From NCBI RefSeq assembly GCF_020131355.1, contig NZ_JAHLEL010000006.1, positions 124,001 to 188,000 of the forward strand: a stretch of DNA of 64,000 nucleotides. Reading direction: 5' to 3'. The DNA is from Pseudonocardia sp. ICBG1293. GTDB taxonomy: Bacteria; Actinomycetota; Actinomycetes; Mycobacteriales; Pseudonocardiaceae. The notes below the pieces were generated by a model. The model was given only the letters and a program-made list of their open reading frames with translations, made no database searches and was not told the DNA's origin. This document shows positions 1 to 8,900 of this stretch, one piece after another (the stretch's first letter is position 1; each line of letters starts with the position of its first letter). The position numbers and the translations under genes are program-made.

Positions 1-261
1 CGCGCCGTAGCGGCGGGCCGCGGCCGGGTCCCAGGTCGCGCCCAGCGCGGTCGACGAGGGCAGCGAGAGCGACGGGTCGCGCTCGTCGAAGCTCTCCCCG
101 CGCACCCCCGACGGACCGTCGGACAGCACCATCCGGCGCAGCCCGACGGACGGCTCGGCCGGGGTGGACCAGAAGTCGGCCCCGGTCAGGAGCCGGACCT
201 TCCGTTCCAGGTCGAGCCGGGAGACGAGCGTGCTGATCAGGTCCTCGTCGACGGGTGCCAT
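1..261 (-). CDS. Glycoside hydrolase family 3 beta-glucosidase, N-terminal part
   Basis: Only the first 87 codons lie in the window; the gene runs off the left edge. The ATG is at 261. The peptide has the opening of bacterial GH3 beta-glucosidases: a KVRLLTGADFW stretch followed by VGLRRMVLSDGPSGVRG, which in this family forms the first strand of the TIM barrel near the substrate pocket. GH3 enzymes hydrolyse terminal beta-linked glucose or xylose from oligosaccharides and plant glycosides. There is no signal peptide, so a cytoplasmic enzyme acting on imported sugars is likely. It is divergent from a TetR regulator and shares a 60-bp promoter region with a palindrome. The catalytic nucleophile is outside the window, so substrate cannot be judged. 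Confidence 0.85.
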   Translation of the reverse strand, partial: MAPVDEDLISTLVSRLDLERKVRLLTGADFWSTPAEPSVGLRRMVLSDGPSGVRGESFDERDPSLSLPSSTALGATWDPAAARRYGA

Positions 262-277
262 GGCCCCACCGTACGCA

Positions 278-304
278 CCAAATTCTAGTGTCACTAGGTA
301 TTGG
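278..304. promoter_or_regulatory. Palindromic operator between GH3 gene and TetR gene
   Basis: The core CTAGTG-T-CACTAG is a perfect 6-1-6 inverted repeat (285-297). It lies inside a longer imperfect palindrome, CCAA...TTGG, that matches at 10 of 13 positions per arm. It sits centrally in the short divergent promoter region. By position it is the probable autoregulatory site of the adjacent TetR protein and would also control the glycosidase. Binding is inferred. Confidence 0.6.
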
Positions 305-321
305 CGCGGTAGCCTCCGCCG

Positions 322-996
322 GTGACGACGGCACGCGGGCGCTACGACAAGGGCCGCCGGCGCCGGGCCCAGATCCTGGACACGGCGCTGGAGGTGTTCA
401 CGACCGGTGGGTTCCACGCGTCGTCGACGAAGGAGATCGCGCGCCGGGTGGGGGTCACCGAACCGACGTTGTTCCACTACTTCGGGTCCAAGCAGGCGTT
501 GCTGGCGGCGGTCCTCGAGGCCCGCGACGAACGCTCGGCCGCGACGTCGCCCGGGCCGGAGGGGCTGCTGGACGCCGTGCGGGACAACAGGTCCGAGCCC
601 GGCCTCGTACGGCTCTACGCGGTCACCTCGGCGGAGGCGACCGACCCGGACCACGCGGCCCACGCCTGGTTCACCGACCGCTACGCCCGGCTGCGCTCCT
701 CGATCGCCGCGGACCTGGAGCGCCGGTCCGGTGCGGAGCCGCCCGCGGCGGTGCCGTCGGGAGCGGAGCCGCCCGAGGCGCTGTCGTCCGGTGCGGTGTC
801 GTCCGGGGCGGTGCCCTCCGGGGCGCCGGCCGCCGCGGGCCTCGACCCGCAGCGGGTGGCGCGGCTGCTCCTCGCCGCGGCCGACGGGCTGCAGATCCAG
901 TGGCTGCTCGATCGCGCCGGCGCCGACCCCGAGGGCATCGACATGGCCGCCGACCTGCGAGCCCTGGCCGAGGTCCTCGTCGGGCCTCCCGGCTGA
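322..996 (+). CDS. TetR/AcrR family transcriptional regulator
   Basis: The 224-residue protein starts at GTG 322. Residues about 13-60 form the TetR DNA-binding domain, with helix-turn-helix STKEIARRVGVTEPTLFHYF followed by GSKQALLAAVLE. The C-terminal ligand-binding region is interrupted at about residues 137-170 by a low-complexity stretch of repeated SGA(V/E)PP-like units, encoded by imperfect 15-18-bp DNA repeats; it looks like an expanded loop between helices. The divergent partner is a GH3 glycosidase, so a glycoside or its aglycone may be the ligand (inference). The stop is six bases from the convergent downstream gene. Confidence 0.88.
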   Translation: MTTARGRYDKGRRRRAQILDTALEVFTTGGFHASSTKEIARRVGVTEPTLFHYFGSKQALLAAVLEARDERSAATSPGPEGLLDAVRDNRSEPGLVRLYAVTSAEATDPDHAAHAWFTDRYARLRSSIAADLERRSGAEPPAAVPSGAEPPEALSSGAVSSGAVPSGAPAAAGLDPQRVARLLLAAADGLQIQWLLDRAGADPEGIDMAADLRALAEVLVGPPG

Positions 997-1002
997 GGTG
1001 GC

Positions 1003-1770
1003 TCAGCGAACGTCGAGTGCGGCGGGCAGCTCCCGCGCCGCCTCCAGCAGGCTGGGCCCGTACCAGGTCAGCAGCCGGCCGCTGACCAGCACCGACGGCG
1101 CGTCGAAGGCCTCGGGGCCGTCGTCGGCGGTGAACAGGTACGGCTCGTCGGGCAGCACCACGAGGTCGTGGGCGGGCAGGTCGGCGGGGTCGAACCGGGG
1201 ATAGCGCTCCGGGGAGTCGTCCAGGACGTTGACGGCGCCGAGCCGGTCCAGCACGGCGCCGGTGAAGGTGTCCGAGCCGACCGCCATCCACGGCCTGCGC
1301 CAGATCGGCACCACGGCGCGGCGACGGACCGGGGCGGGCTCGACCGCCGCCCACAGCGCGCGGGCCTCCCGCAGCCAGTCCGGCTCGTCGAGGCCGCACG
1401 CCGCGAGCATCCGGCCCAGTGAGGCGAGACCGCCGTCGACGTCGCGGATGTCGGTCACGTACACCGGCAGGCCCGCCGCACGCAGCGCGTCGAGGTCGGG
1501 CAGCCGGTTCTCCTCCTGGTTGGCGACGACCAGGTCCGGCGCCAGCGCGACGATCCGCTCCACGTCGGGGTTCTTCGTCCCGCGGATCCGCTCCGCCCCG
1601 AGGTCGGCGGGATGGGTGCACCAGTCCGTCGCGCCGACCACGATGCCGGGCGCGGTCGCCTCCAGCGCCTCGGTCAGCGACGGCACGATCGACACGACCC
1701 GTCGCACGGTGGCCGGGACGGCGACCGCACGGCCCTCGTCGTCGACCGGTGCCGCCACTCGCGCAGTCAT
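1003..1770 (-). CDS. Helical-backbone metal receptor (BtuF/FhuD-type fold), apparently cytoplasmic
   Basis: A 255-residue protein from ATG 1770. It resembles class III substrate-binding proteins of B12 and iron-chelate ABC importers: an early VVSIVPSLTEAL motif, then VVGATDWCTHP and a LAPDLVVANQEEN block, a long connecting helix and a second lobe ending SGRLLTWYGPSLLEA. Such proteins bind cobalamin or chelated metals between two rigid lobes. There is no signal peptide or lipobox, and no permease or ATPase gene is adjacent, so it is not an obvious importer component. A role in intracellular cobalamin or heme handling is possible, and a B12 enzyme (IcmF) lies 4 kb away, but this is inference. 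Confidence 0.72.
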   Translation of the reverse strand: MTARVAAPVDDEGRAVAVPATVRRVVSIVPSLTEALEATAPGIVVGATDWCTHPADLGAERIRGTKNPDVERIVALAPDLVVANQEENRLPDLDALRAAGLPVYVTDIRDVDGGLASLGRMLAACGLDEPDWLREARALWAAVEPAPVRRRAVVPIWRRPWMAVGSDTFTGAVLDRLGAVNVLDDSPERYPRFDPADLPAHDLVVLPDEPYLFTADDGPEAFDAPSVLVSGRLLTWYGPSLLEAARELPAALDVR

Positions 1771-1840
1771 GGGACCGACCGTAGCCCGGCGGCCGCCGAC
1801 CGGCCGGGGCCGGGCGGCCGGGCCGGGCCGCGGCGCCGGG

Positions 1841-2779
1841 TCAGCCGGCGGGCGCCAGCCACCGTGGCCCGTGCTCGGTGACGAACGCCCGCAGGTCCCG
1901 CACGGGCGCGGTCGGCCGCGGGTCGGCCGCGTGCACCATCCCCAGCGTCCGCACGGTGTGCGGGTGGCGCACCGGCACCTGCACCACTCCCGGCACGTCG
2001 GGGCCGGCCGGGAGCAGCGCGACGCCCAGTCCGGCCCCGACCAGCCCGCGCAGCGTCGCCGTCTCGCCGCCCTCGAACGCCCGGTGCGGCCGGAACCCGG
2101 CCTGGGCGCACCACGACTCCACCACGCCCTGCAGCCCGTAGCCGCGGGCGAACAGCAGGAACGGGTCGTCGGCGACCTCGGCGAGGTCCGCGGCACCCGC
2201 CCCGGCCAGCCGGTGCCCGGACGGCACCGCCAGCCGCAGCTCCTCCTGCGCCAGCGGGGTCGCGACCAGGCCCGGCTCGTCGGGCATCGGGGAGGTGAGC
2301 GCCAGGTCGACCCGCCCGTCGCGGACCCGCTCCACCAGTGCCGCGTGCGGCACCTGCACCAGCTCGATCCGCACCCGCGGGTGGTGTTCCCGGAACTCGC
2401 GCAGGATGCCCGGCACGGCACCGGTGCCCAGCGTGCCGAGGAAGCCGAGGGCGACCCGGCCGGTGACCGGGTCGGCGTCGCCCGCCAGCTCCGCGACGCC
2501 CGCGGTCAGCTCGGCCAGCGCGGCCTCGGCCCGGGGCAGCAGGGTCCGCCCGGCGGCGGTCAGCACCAGCCCGCGCCCGGCCCGCCGGAACAGTGCGACG
2601 TCCAGCTCGTCCTCCAGCCGGGCGATCGCCCGGGACAGCGTGGGCTGGGGGACACCGATCCGCTCGGCGGCGCGGGTGAGGTGCCCCTCCCGCGCGACCG
2701 CGACGAAGCGGTGGAGCGCCGGGGCCAACGACTCATGCACATACGCATGGTACCGAGAAAGAACATGCATTGGACGCAT
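1841..2779 (-). CDS. LysR family transcriptional regulator
   Basis: About 312 residues from ATG 2779, which has a GGAGG four bases upstream; ATG 2770 and GTG 2740 are alternatives. The winged helix-turn-helix is unmistakable: FVAVAREGHLTRAAERIGVP followed by QPTLSRAIARLEDELDVALF. The remainder is a two-lobe periplasmic-binding-like inducer domain (VALGFLGTLGTGAVPGILRE, DLALTSPMP, LFARGYGLQGVVE). It is divergent from an MFS exporter whose ATG lies only 28 bp away, the standard layout for a LysR activator of an efflux gene. The ligand is unknown. Confidence 0.9.
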   Translation of the reverse strand: MRPMHVLSRYHAYVHESLAPALHRFVAVAREGHLTRAAERIGVPQPTLSRAIARLEDELDVALFRRAGRGLVLTAAGRTLLPRAEAALAELTAGVAELAGDADPVTGRVALGFLGTLGTGAVPGILREFREHHPRVRIELVQVPHAALVERVRDGRVDLALTSPMPDEPGLVATPLAQEELRLAVPSGHRLAGAGAADLAEVADDPFLLFARGYGLQGVVESWCAQAGFRPHRAFEGGETATLRGLVGAGLGVALLPAGPDVPGVVQVPVRHPHTVRTLGMVHAADPRPTAPVRDLRAFVTEHGPRWLAPAG

Positions 2780-2780
2780 G
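2764..2780. promoter_or_regulatory. LysR-type inverted repeat
   Basis: CATGC-N7-GCATG is a perfect inverted repeat that contains the T-N11-A arrangement expected of LysR boxes (ATGC-N7-GCAT, 2765-2779). It overlaps the first codons if the LysR protein begins at 2779 or 2770, but would be upstream if translation begins at GTG 2740. Confidence 0.4.
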
Positions 2781-2807
2781 CGACCTCCGCGCCTACGGTC
2801 GTGTGCG

Positions 2808-4055
2808 ATGACAACGACCGAGCGTCCCACGGCTCCGACCGCCACCCGGCCCGCCCCGCCGCACGAGCGGGGGACCCCCGGGTACCGGCGCCTGGGCATC
2901 GCCCTGTGGCTGTCCGGGATGGCCACGTTCGTGCTGGTCTACAGCGTGCAGGGACTGCTCCCGACGCTGTCGGCGGAGTTCGGCGTCTCCTCGTCCACGG
3001 CGAGTCTCGTCCTGTCGGCGACCACCGGCACCCTCGCCCTGGCCGTGCTGCCGCTCTCCGCGCTCACCGAGTCGTGGGGCCGGGCGCGCGTGATGACCTG
3101 GGCACTGGCCGCGTCGGCGCTGCTGGCGTTGCTGGCCCCGCTGGCGCCCACGTTCGAGACCCTCGTGGTCGTGCGCGGGCTGCAGGGGATCGCCTTGGCG
3201 GCGCTGCCCGCGTTGTCGATGGCCCACCTCACCCACGAGGTCGCCCCCCGGCACCTCGGCGGTGCGGTCGGGCTGCTCATCGCGGGCAACACCCTGGGCG
3301 GGCTGTCCGGGCGGCTCGTCGCCTCGTGGGTCGCCGAGCTGGGGGGATGGCGCGCCGGACTCGCCGCCGTCGGTGCGGTCTCGGTGCTCGCGACCGTCGC
3401 CTTCCGGCTGCTGCTCCCGCCCGCGACGGCTCCCACCCCGGCCCGCAGCCGGCTGCGCGACCTCGGCGGCCCGCTGCGCCGTCATCTCACCGACCGGGGC
3501 CTGCTCTGCCTGTTCGGGATGGCGTTCCTGCTCATGGGCGCGTTCGTGACCGTGTACAACTACCTGGGCTTCCGGCTGCTGGCGCCGCCGTTCTCGCTGC
3601 CCGGCACCCTCGTCGGGCTGGTGTTCCTCGGCTACGTCGCCGGCAGCTGGGCCTCCACCCGCGCCGGAACGCTGGGTGACCGGTTCGGTCGCCGTCCCGT
3701 GCTGTGGGTGGCGACGGTCCTCGCGCTCGCCGGGATCTGGGTGACGCTGCCCGACCTGCTCGTCACCACCCTGGCCGGGCTGCTGATGGTCACCGTCGGG
3801 TTCTTCGGGGCCCACTCGGTCGCCAGCTCGTGGGTGGGGCGCCGCTCGGCGATGCTGCCGGGAGCGGTGCCGGCCCAGGCCTCGTCGCTGTACCTGGTCG
3901 GCTACTACGCCGGGTCCAGCATCGGCGGTGCCCTCGGCGGGGTCGCCTACGACCACGCCGGCTGGGCCGGGGTGACCGGCTACGTCAGCGCCCTGCTGCT
4001 GGGGGCCCTGGTCCTGGCGCTGGTGCTGCGCCGGACCCCGGCGCCCGCGGTGTGA
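2808..4055 (+). CDS. MFS transporter, 12-helix, drug-efflux (YnfM-like) type
   Basis: 415 residues from ATG 2808. Hydrophobic segments are spread along the chain in the 6+6 pattern of the major facilitator superfamily. The loop-2 signature is degenerate (ALTESWGRARVM) and the second half has the classic GDRFGRRPVL loop 8-9 motif; GNTLGGLSGRL resembles the antiporter motif of helix 5. Proton-coupled export of a small hydrophobic compound across the cytoplasmic membrane is the family role. The divergent LysR gene is the likely regulator. Substrate is unknown. Confidence 0.87.
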   Translation: MTTTERPTAPTATRPAPPHERGTPGYRRLGIALWLSGMATFVLVYSVQGLLPTLSAEFGVSSSTASLVLSATTGTLALAVLPLSALTESWGRARVMTWALAASALLALLAPLAPTFETLVVVRGLQGIALAALPALSMAHLTHEVAPRHLGGAVGLLIAGNTLGGLSGRLVASWVAELGGWRAGLAAVGAVSVLATVAFRLLLPPATAPTPARSRLRDLGGPLRRHLTDRGLLCLFGMAFLLMGAFVTVYNYLGFRLLAPPFSLPGTLVGLVFLGYVAGSWASTRAGTLGDRFGRRPVLWVATVLALAGIWVTLPDLLVTTLAGLLMVTVGFFGAHSVASSWVGRRSAMLPGAVPAQASSLYLVGYYAGSSIGGALGGVAYDHAGWAGVTGYVSALLLGALVLALVLRRTPAPAV

Positions 4056-4299
4056 CACACGCTTCTGCCCACCTGGAGCAGTGATCCGCGGTGTCCGGCC
4101 GCTCGCTGCTCCGTCGGTGCCGCCGCCACCCGACACGCCGCACGGCGATGGTCCGAGCGGGTGGCGGACGCCCGGAGCGGGGAGTGGCGCCTGTCCGGTT
4201 CGTCACCCTCACGGAGCAGTGCCCCCGTGCTCGGGGTCCGTCGCGGTCTGTCACGGTGGGGTCTCGTCCCCAGCACCACAGAACTTTCGGAGGAACCCG
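4056..4299. other. Intergenic stretch without a convincing gene
   Basis: These 244 bp separate the MFS gene from a small basic ORF. Open frames here lack plausible starts, ribosome-binding sites or domains. The last 15 bases contain the CGGAGG ribosome-binding site of the small ORF. Confidence 0.5.
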
Positions 4300-4410
4300 A
4301 TGCGGAAGGCCGGACGCAAGCTCTCCAAGGCCGCCGAGTCGTTCGTCGAGGCGATCGGCATCCTCGGCGGCTGGAACCGCGGGCGCCGCCGCAGCCGCTC
4401 GCGCCGCTGA
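4300..4410 (+). CDS. Small basic protein, unknown function (36 aa)
   Basis: ATG 4300 is preceded by CGGAGG at 4288-4293 with good spacing. The 36-residue product starts MRKAGRKLSKAAESFVEAIG, has one short amphipathic or hydrophobic helix (SFVEAIGILGGW) and ends with an arginine-serine rich tail. A hairpin with a 7-bp stem follows directly after the stop. The strong ribosome-binding site, defined end and terminator suggest a real small protein rather than chance. I do not recognise the family; membrane-surface or nucleic-acid binding would suit the charge pattern, but this is speculation. Confidence 0.5.
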   Translation: MRKAGRKLSKAAESFVEAIGILGGWNRGRRRSRSRR

Positions 4411-4417
4411 CGGCGGG

Positions 4418-4436
4418 CGGGCGGTCGATCCGCCCG
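4418..4436 (+). terminator. Hairpin after the small basic ORF
   Basis: CGGGCGG-TCGAT-CCGCCCG forms a perfect 7-bp stem with a 5-nt loop, 8 bp after the stop of the 36-residue ORF and before the next MFS gene. There is no U-tract, which is common in high-GC actinobacteria. Confidence 0.5.
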
Positions 4437-4463
4437 AGGTGTTTAGCTTGTGGTAAGCACATC

Positions 4464-5906
4464 ATGTCCGGTTCCTCCGGGAAGATCAGGTGTGCCCACC
4501 ACGTGACCGACGCCGCCCACGACACCCACCACCACCCCGAACGCACTCCCGCCGGCCCGCCCGGCGACGACCCGCTGCCGCGCCGGGTGCCGGTCTTCGC
4601 CGTCGTCGGGCTGGCGCTGCTGATGTTCTCCCTCGACGGGACGTCGGTCGCCACCGCGCTGACCACGATCAGCGGTGACCTGGGCGCCGACCTGGCCTGG
4701 ACCGGCTGGGTGGTGACCGTCGCCGCCGTCGGGCAGATCCTCGCGCTGCCGCTCGGCGGGTGGCTGTCCGACCGCTTCGGCGGGCGCCGGATGTTCCTCG
4801 CCGGGGTCGCCGTGTTCACGGTGATGTCCGGGCTGAGCGCGCTCAGCCCCTCGATCGGTGTGCTCATCGCCTGCCGCCTGGTGCAGGGGCTCGCCGGCGG
4901 CGTGATGCTGCCGGCCGCCAACGGGATCGTCGCGCACCAGTTCGGACGGGACCGCGACCGGGCGCTCGCGCTGTTCACCAGTGTGTTCCCGATCGGCGCG
5001 ATCCTCGGGCCACTGGTGGGTGGGCTGGTGCTCACCTCGTGGACCTGGCACGGCATCTTCCTGGTGAACCTCCCGATCGGGATCCTGCTCGTCGCCGTCG
5101 GCCTGGCCCTGGTCGACGACCCGCCGCACCGGCGGACCGCACGGATCGACAGCGCGGGCATCGCGTTGCTGGTCGTGACCCTGCTCGCGGCCATGCTCAC
5201 CATCACCCGGCTCGGTTCCCCGGGATCGGGCCCGGGCTGGACGGTCCTGGCCGGCGTGGTCGCCCTGGTGGCGGGCGGGGCGTTCGTCCGGCACGCCCGG
5301 CGGCGGCCCGACGCGGTCGTCCCGATGCACCTGCTCGCCGGCCGCGGCCTGGGGATCATGAACGTCACCAACGTCGTCTTCGGCGCCGTGGTGATCGGGT
5401 TCTCGGCGACCCTGCCGCTCTACGCCCAGGTCCGCTACGACCTGCCCGCGTTCGTCGCCGGGGCGCTGCTGACCGGACGCGCGGTCGGCACCATCGTCAC
5501 CTCCGCGGCCGCGGTGGCGCTGCTGCGCCGGCTGGGCTTCCGGCCGCTGCTGCTCGGCGGGCTGGTCGCCGTCGTCGCCGGGCTGGTGGTCACCGCGGTG
5601 ACGCCCCCGGTCGGGGGGCCCACGGTGTGGCTGCTGGCCGGGTCCACCCTGCTCGGGCTGGGCACCGGGCTCTCCGGCCCGGCCGCCAACAACGCCGGGA
5701 TGCACCTGGTGCCCGACGAGGTCGCCGCGGTGTCCGGGCTGCGCATCATGTTCCGCCAGATGGGCGGGATCGCCGCGGTGTCGGTGCTGACCGCCGCCGA
5801 CGACCCGGGCGTCGCCGCGGGGATCGCCTACGGGGTCCTGGCGGTGGCGCTCACCGCGGTCGGTCTGGCGGCCGCGCGGATCCCGAACCGGCGCGGTCGC
5901 TGGTGA
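4464..5906 (+). CDS. MFS transporter, 14-helix DHA2 (EmrB/QacA) type
   Basis: 480 residues from ATG 4464; GTG 4503 would give 467 residues and is also plausible. Diagnostic features are the membrane-embedded D in LMFSLDGTSVATAL of helix 1, loop 2-3 GGWLSDRFGGRRM, and the helix-5 motif FPIGAILGPLVGG followed by WHGIFLVNLPIGI, typical of 14-TM drug:H+ antiporters. It exports amphipathic compounds in exchange for protons. It stands alone, downstream of a small basic ORF and convergent with icmF, with a strong bidirectional hairpin between them. No regulator adjoins it. Confidence 0.88.
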   Translation: MSGSSGKIRCAHHVTDAAHDTHHHPERTPAGPPGDDPLPRRVPVFAVVGLALLMFSLDGTSVATALTTISGDLGADLAWTGWVVTVAAVGQILALPLGGWLSDRFGGRRMFLAGVAVFTVMSGLSALSPSIGVLIACRLVQGLAGGVMLPAANGIVAHQFGRDRDRALALFTSVFPIGAILGPLVGGLVLTSWTWHGIFLVNLPIGILLVAVGLALVDDPPHRRTARIDSAGIALLVVTLLAAMLTITRLGSPGSGPGWTVLAGVVALVAGGAFVRHARRRPDAVVPMHLLAGRGLGIMNVTNVVFGAVVIGFSATLPLYAQVRYDLPAFVAGALLTGRAVGTIVTSAAAVALLRRLGFRPLLLGGLVAVVAGLVVTAVTPPVGGPTVWLLAGSTLLGLGTGLSGPAANNAGMHLVPDEVAAVSGLRIMFRQMGGIAAVSVLTAADDPGVAAGIAYGVLAVALTAVGLAAARIPNRRGRW

Positions 5907-5939
5907 GGGACCCGGCCCCCGCCGGTGCGGGTGCGGCGC

Positions 5940-5975
5940 CCGCGGGCGGCCGGGGAGTGCCCGGCCCGCCCGCGG
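5940..5975. terminator. Bidirectional terminator hairpin between MFS gene and icmF
   Basis: CCGCGGGCGGCCGGG pairs with a downstream arm ending at 5975. The stem is 15 bp with one bulged base and a 5-nt loop (GAGTG). It fills the 71-bp gap between two convergent stop codons. Confidence 0.6.
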
Positions 5976-5977
5976 CG

Positions 5978-8900
5978 TCACATGTTGCGCCGGTACTGCC
6001 CGCCGACCTCGAAGAACGCCGTCGTCAGCTGACCCAGCGAGCACACCCGCGCGGCCCGCATCAGCTCGTCGAACACGTTGCCGTCACCGGTCGCGACGTC
6101 CTGCAACCGGCGCAGCGCCTGCTCGGCCTCGGTGCGGTGCCGGGACTGGAAGTCCGCGAGCCGGTCGAGCTGGGACTGCTTCTCGGCCTCGGTGGCGCGG
6201 GCCAGCTCGATCTCCTGGTGCTGCTCGTCCGGGTCGGCCGGCTTGAGGAAGGTGTTCACGCCGACGATCGGCAGCTCGCCGGTGTGCTTGCGGTGCTCGT
6301 AGAGCATCGACTCGTCCTGGATCCGGCCGCGCTGGTAGCCGGTCTCCATCGCGCCCAGCACGCCGCCGCGCTCGGCGATCGACTCGAACTCCCGCAGCAC
6401 CGCCTCCTCGACGAGGTCGGTCAGCTCATCGACGACGAACGAGCCCTGCAGCGGGTTCTCGTTCAGCGACAGGCCCCACTCCTTGTTGATGATCATCTGG
6501 ATGGCCATCGCGCGGCGTACCGACTCCTGCGACGGCGTGGTGACCGCCTCGTCGTAGGCGTTGGTGTGCAGGGAGTTCGCGTTGTCGTAGAGCGCGCAGA
6601 GCGCCTGCAGCGTGGTGCGGATGTCGTTGAAGTTCATCTCCTGCGCGTGCAGGGACCGTCCCGAGGTCTGGACGTGGTACTTCAGCTTCTGGGAACGCTC
6701 GTTCGCGCCGTAGCGCTCCTTCATCGCGATCGCCCAGATGCGGCGGGCGACCCTGCCGATCACCGTGTACTCGGCGTCCATGCCGTTGGAGAAGAAGAAC
6801 GACAGGTTGGCCGCGAAGTCGTCGACGTCCATCCCGCGCGCCAGGTAGCTCTCCACGAAGGTGAACCCGTTGGCGAGGGTGAACGCGAGCTGGCTGATGG
6901 GGTTCGCCCCGGCCTCGGCGATGTGGTAGCCGGAGATCGAGACCGAGTAGAAGTTGCGCACCTTGTGCGCGATGAACCACTCCTGGATGTCGGCCATCAT
7001 CCGCAGCGAGAACTCGGTGGAGAAGATGCAGGTGTTCTGGCCCTGGTCCTCCTTGAGGATGTCGGCCTGCACCGTGCCCCGCACGTTCGCCAGCGCGTAG
7101 GCGACGAGCTCCTCGCGCTCGGCCGCGTCGGGCTCGCGGCCCTGCTCGTCACGGAACCGCTCGACCTGCTGGTCGATGGCGGTGTTGAGGAAGTAGGCGA
7201 GGATCGTCGGGGCCGGCCCGTTGATCGTCATCGACACCGAGGTCGTCGGCGAGCACAGGTCGAACCCGTCGTAGAGGGCCTTGAGGTCCTCCAGCGTCGC
7301 GATCGAGACGCCCGAGGTGCCGACCTTGCCGTAGATGTCGGGACGGGTGTCGGGGTCGTGTCCGTAGAGGGTGACCGAGTCGAACGCCGTCGACAGGCGC
7401 TTGGCCTCGGAGTCCTGCGAGAGGTACCGGAAGCGCCGGTTGGTGCGGAACGGGTCGCCCTCGCCGGCGAACATGCGCGCCGGGTCCTCGCCCTCGCGCT
7501 TGAACGGGAACACCCCGGCGGTGAACGGGTAGAAGCCCGGCAGGTTCTCCTTGCGCAGGAAGCGCAGCAGCGCGGCGTGGTCGTCGAACCGGGGCAGGGC
7601 GACCCGGCGGACCTTGCTGCCCGACAGCGTCTCCTTGGTCAGCTTCGTGCGGAACTCCTTGTCCCGCACGGTGTAGACGTACTCGTCGCCGGAGTAGTCC
7701 GCGACCCGCGACGGCCAGGCCTCCAGCAGCTCCGCGGACTCGGCCGGGACCTTCTTCTCGGCGCTGCGCAGCGCCTCGGCCAGGTCGTCGCCGCCGACGA
7801 CCTCGGCCGCGGTGCGCAGGTGCTGGGCGGTGCGCGCGGCCTGCGCGTGGGCCTCGGTGTCGGCGTGGTAGCCGCGCACGGCCTCGGAGATCTCGGCGAG
7901 GTAGCGGACCCGGTCGGGCGGGATGACCGCGGCGTAGTCGCTGGAGGTCTTGGTGTCGACGCGGGGGAGGCGGCCCTCGCCGACGGTCAGCCCGCCCTCG
8001 GCCAGCAGGTCGCGCAGGTGCTGGTAGAGCGCGGTCACGCCGTCGTCGTTGAAGGTGGCGGCCGAGGTGCCGTAGACCGGCATGTCCTCCCAGGTCGCGC
8101 CGAACTCCTCGCGGTTGCGCACCAGCTGACGGCCCACGTCGCGGCGGGCGTCCTCGGCGCCGCGACGCTCGAACTTGTTGATCGCGACGACGTCGGCGAA
8201 GTCCAGCATGTCGATCTTCTCGAGCTGGGAGGCGGCACCGAACTCCGGTGTCATCACGTACAGCGAGTGGTCGACGAACGGGACGATGCCCGCGTCGCCC
8301 TGGCCGATGCCGGGCGTCTCCACGATCACCAGGTCGAACCCGGCCGAGCGGAGCACGGCGATGGTGTCGCCGAGCCGCTCGGGCAGCGAGCCGCCCTCGT
8401 TGCCGCGGGTGGCGAGACTGCGGAAGAACACCCGGTCGCCGGACAGCGCGTTCATCCGGATGCGGTCGCCGAGCAGCGCACCGCCGCCCTTGCGCCGTGT
8501 CGGGTCGACCGCCAGCACCGCGATCCGGAGCTTGTCCTCCTGGTCGAGGCGGAACCGGCGGACCAGCTCGTCGGTCAGCGACGACTTGCCGGAGCCGCCC
8601 GTGCCGGTGATGCCCAGGACCGGCACCGGACGCTCGGAGGCGGCGATGCGCTCGCGGACCCCCTCGGGCAGCGTGCCGGACTCGGCCATCGTCAGCGCGC
8701 GGGCGAGGGTGGAGGTCTCGCCGGAGAGCACCCCGTCCGCGAAGGCGGAGCCCGCCGAGCCCCCGGACACCGTCGACGGCGGCTCGGCCGCGAGGTCGGT
8801 GTCGCACTCGCGGATCATGATGTTGATCATCCCGGGGAGGCCGAGGTGCTGGCCGTCCTCGGGGGAGAAGATCCGTGCGACGCCGCGGGAGTGCAGCAGC

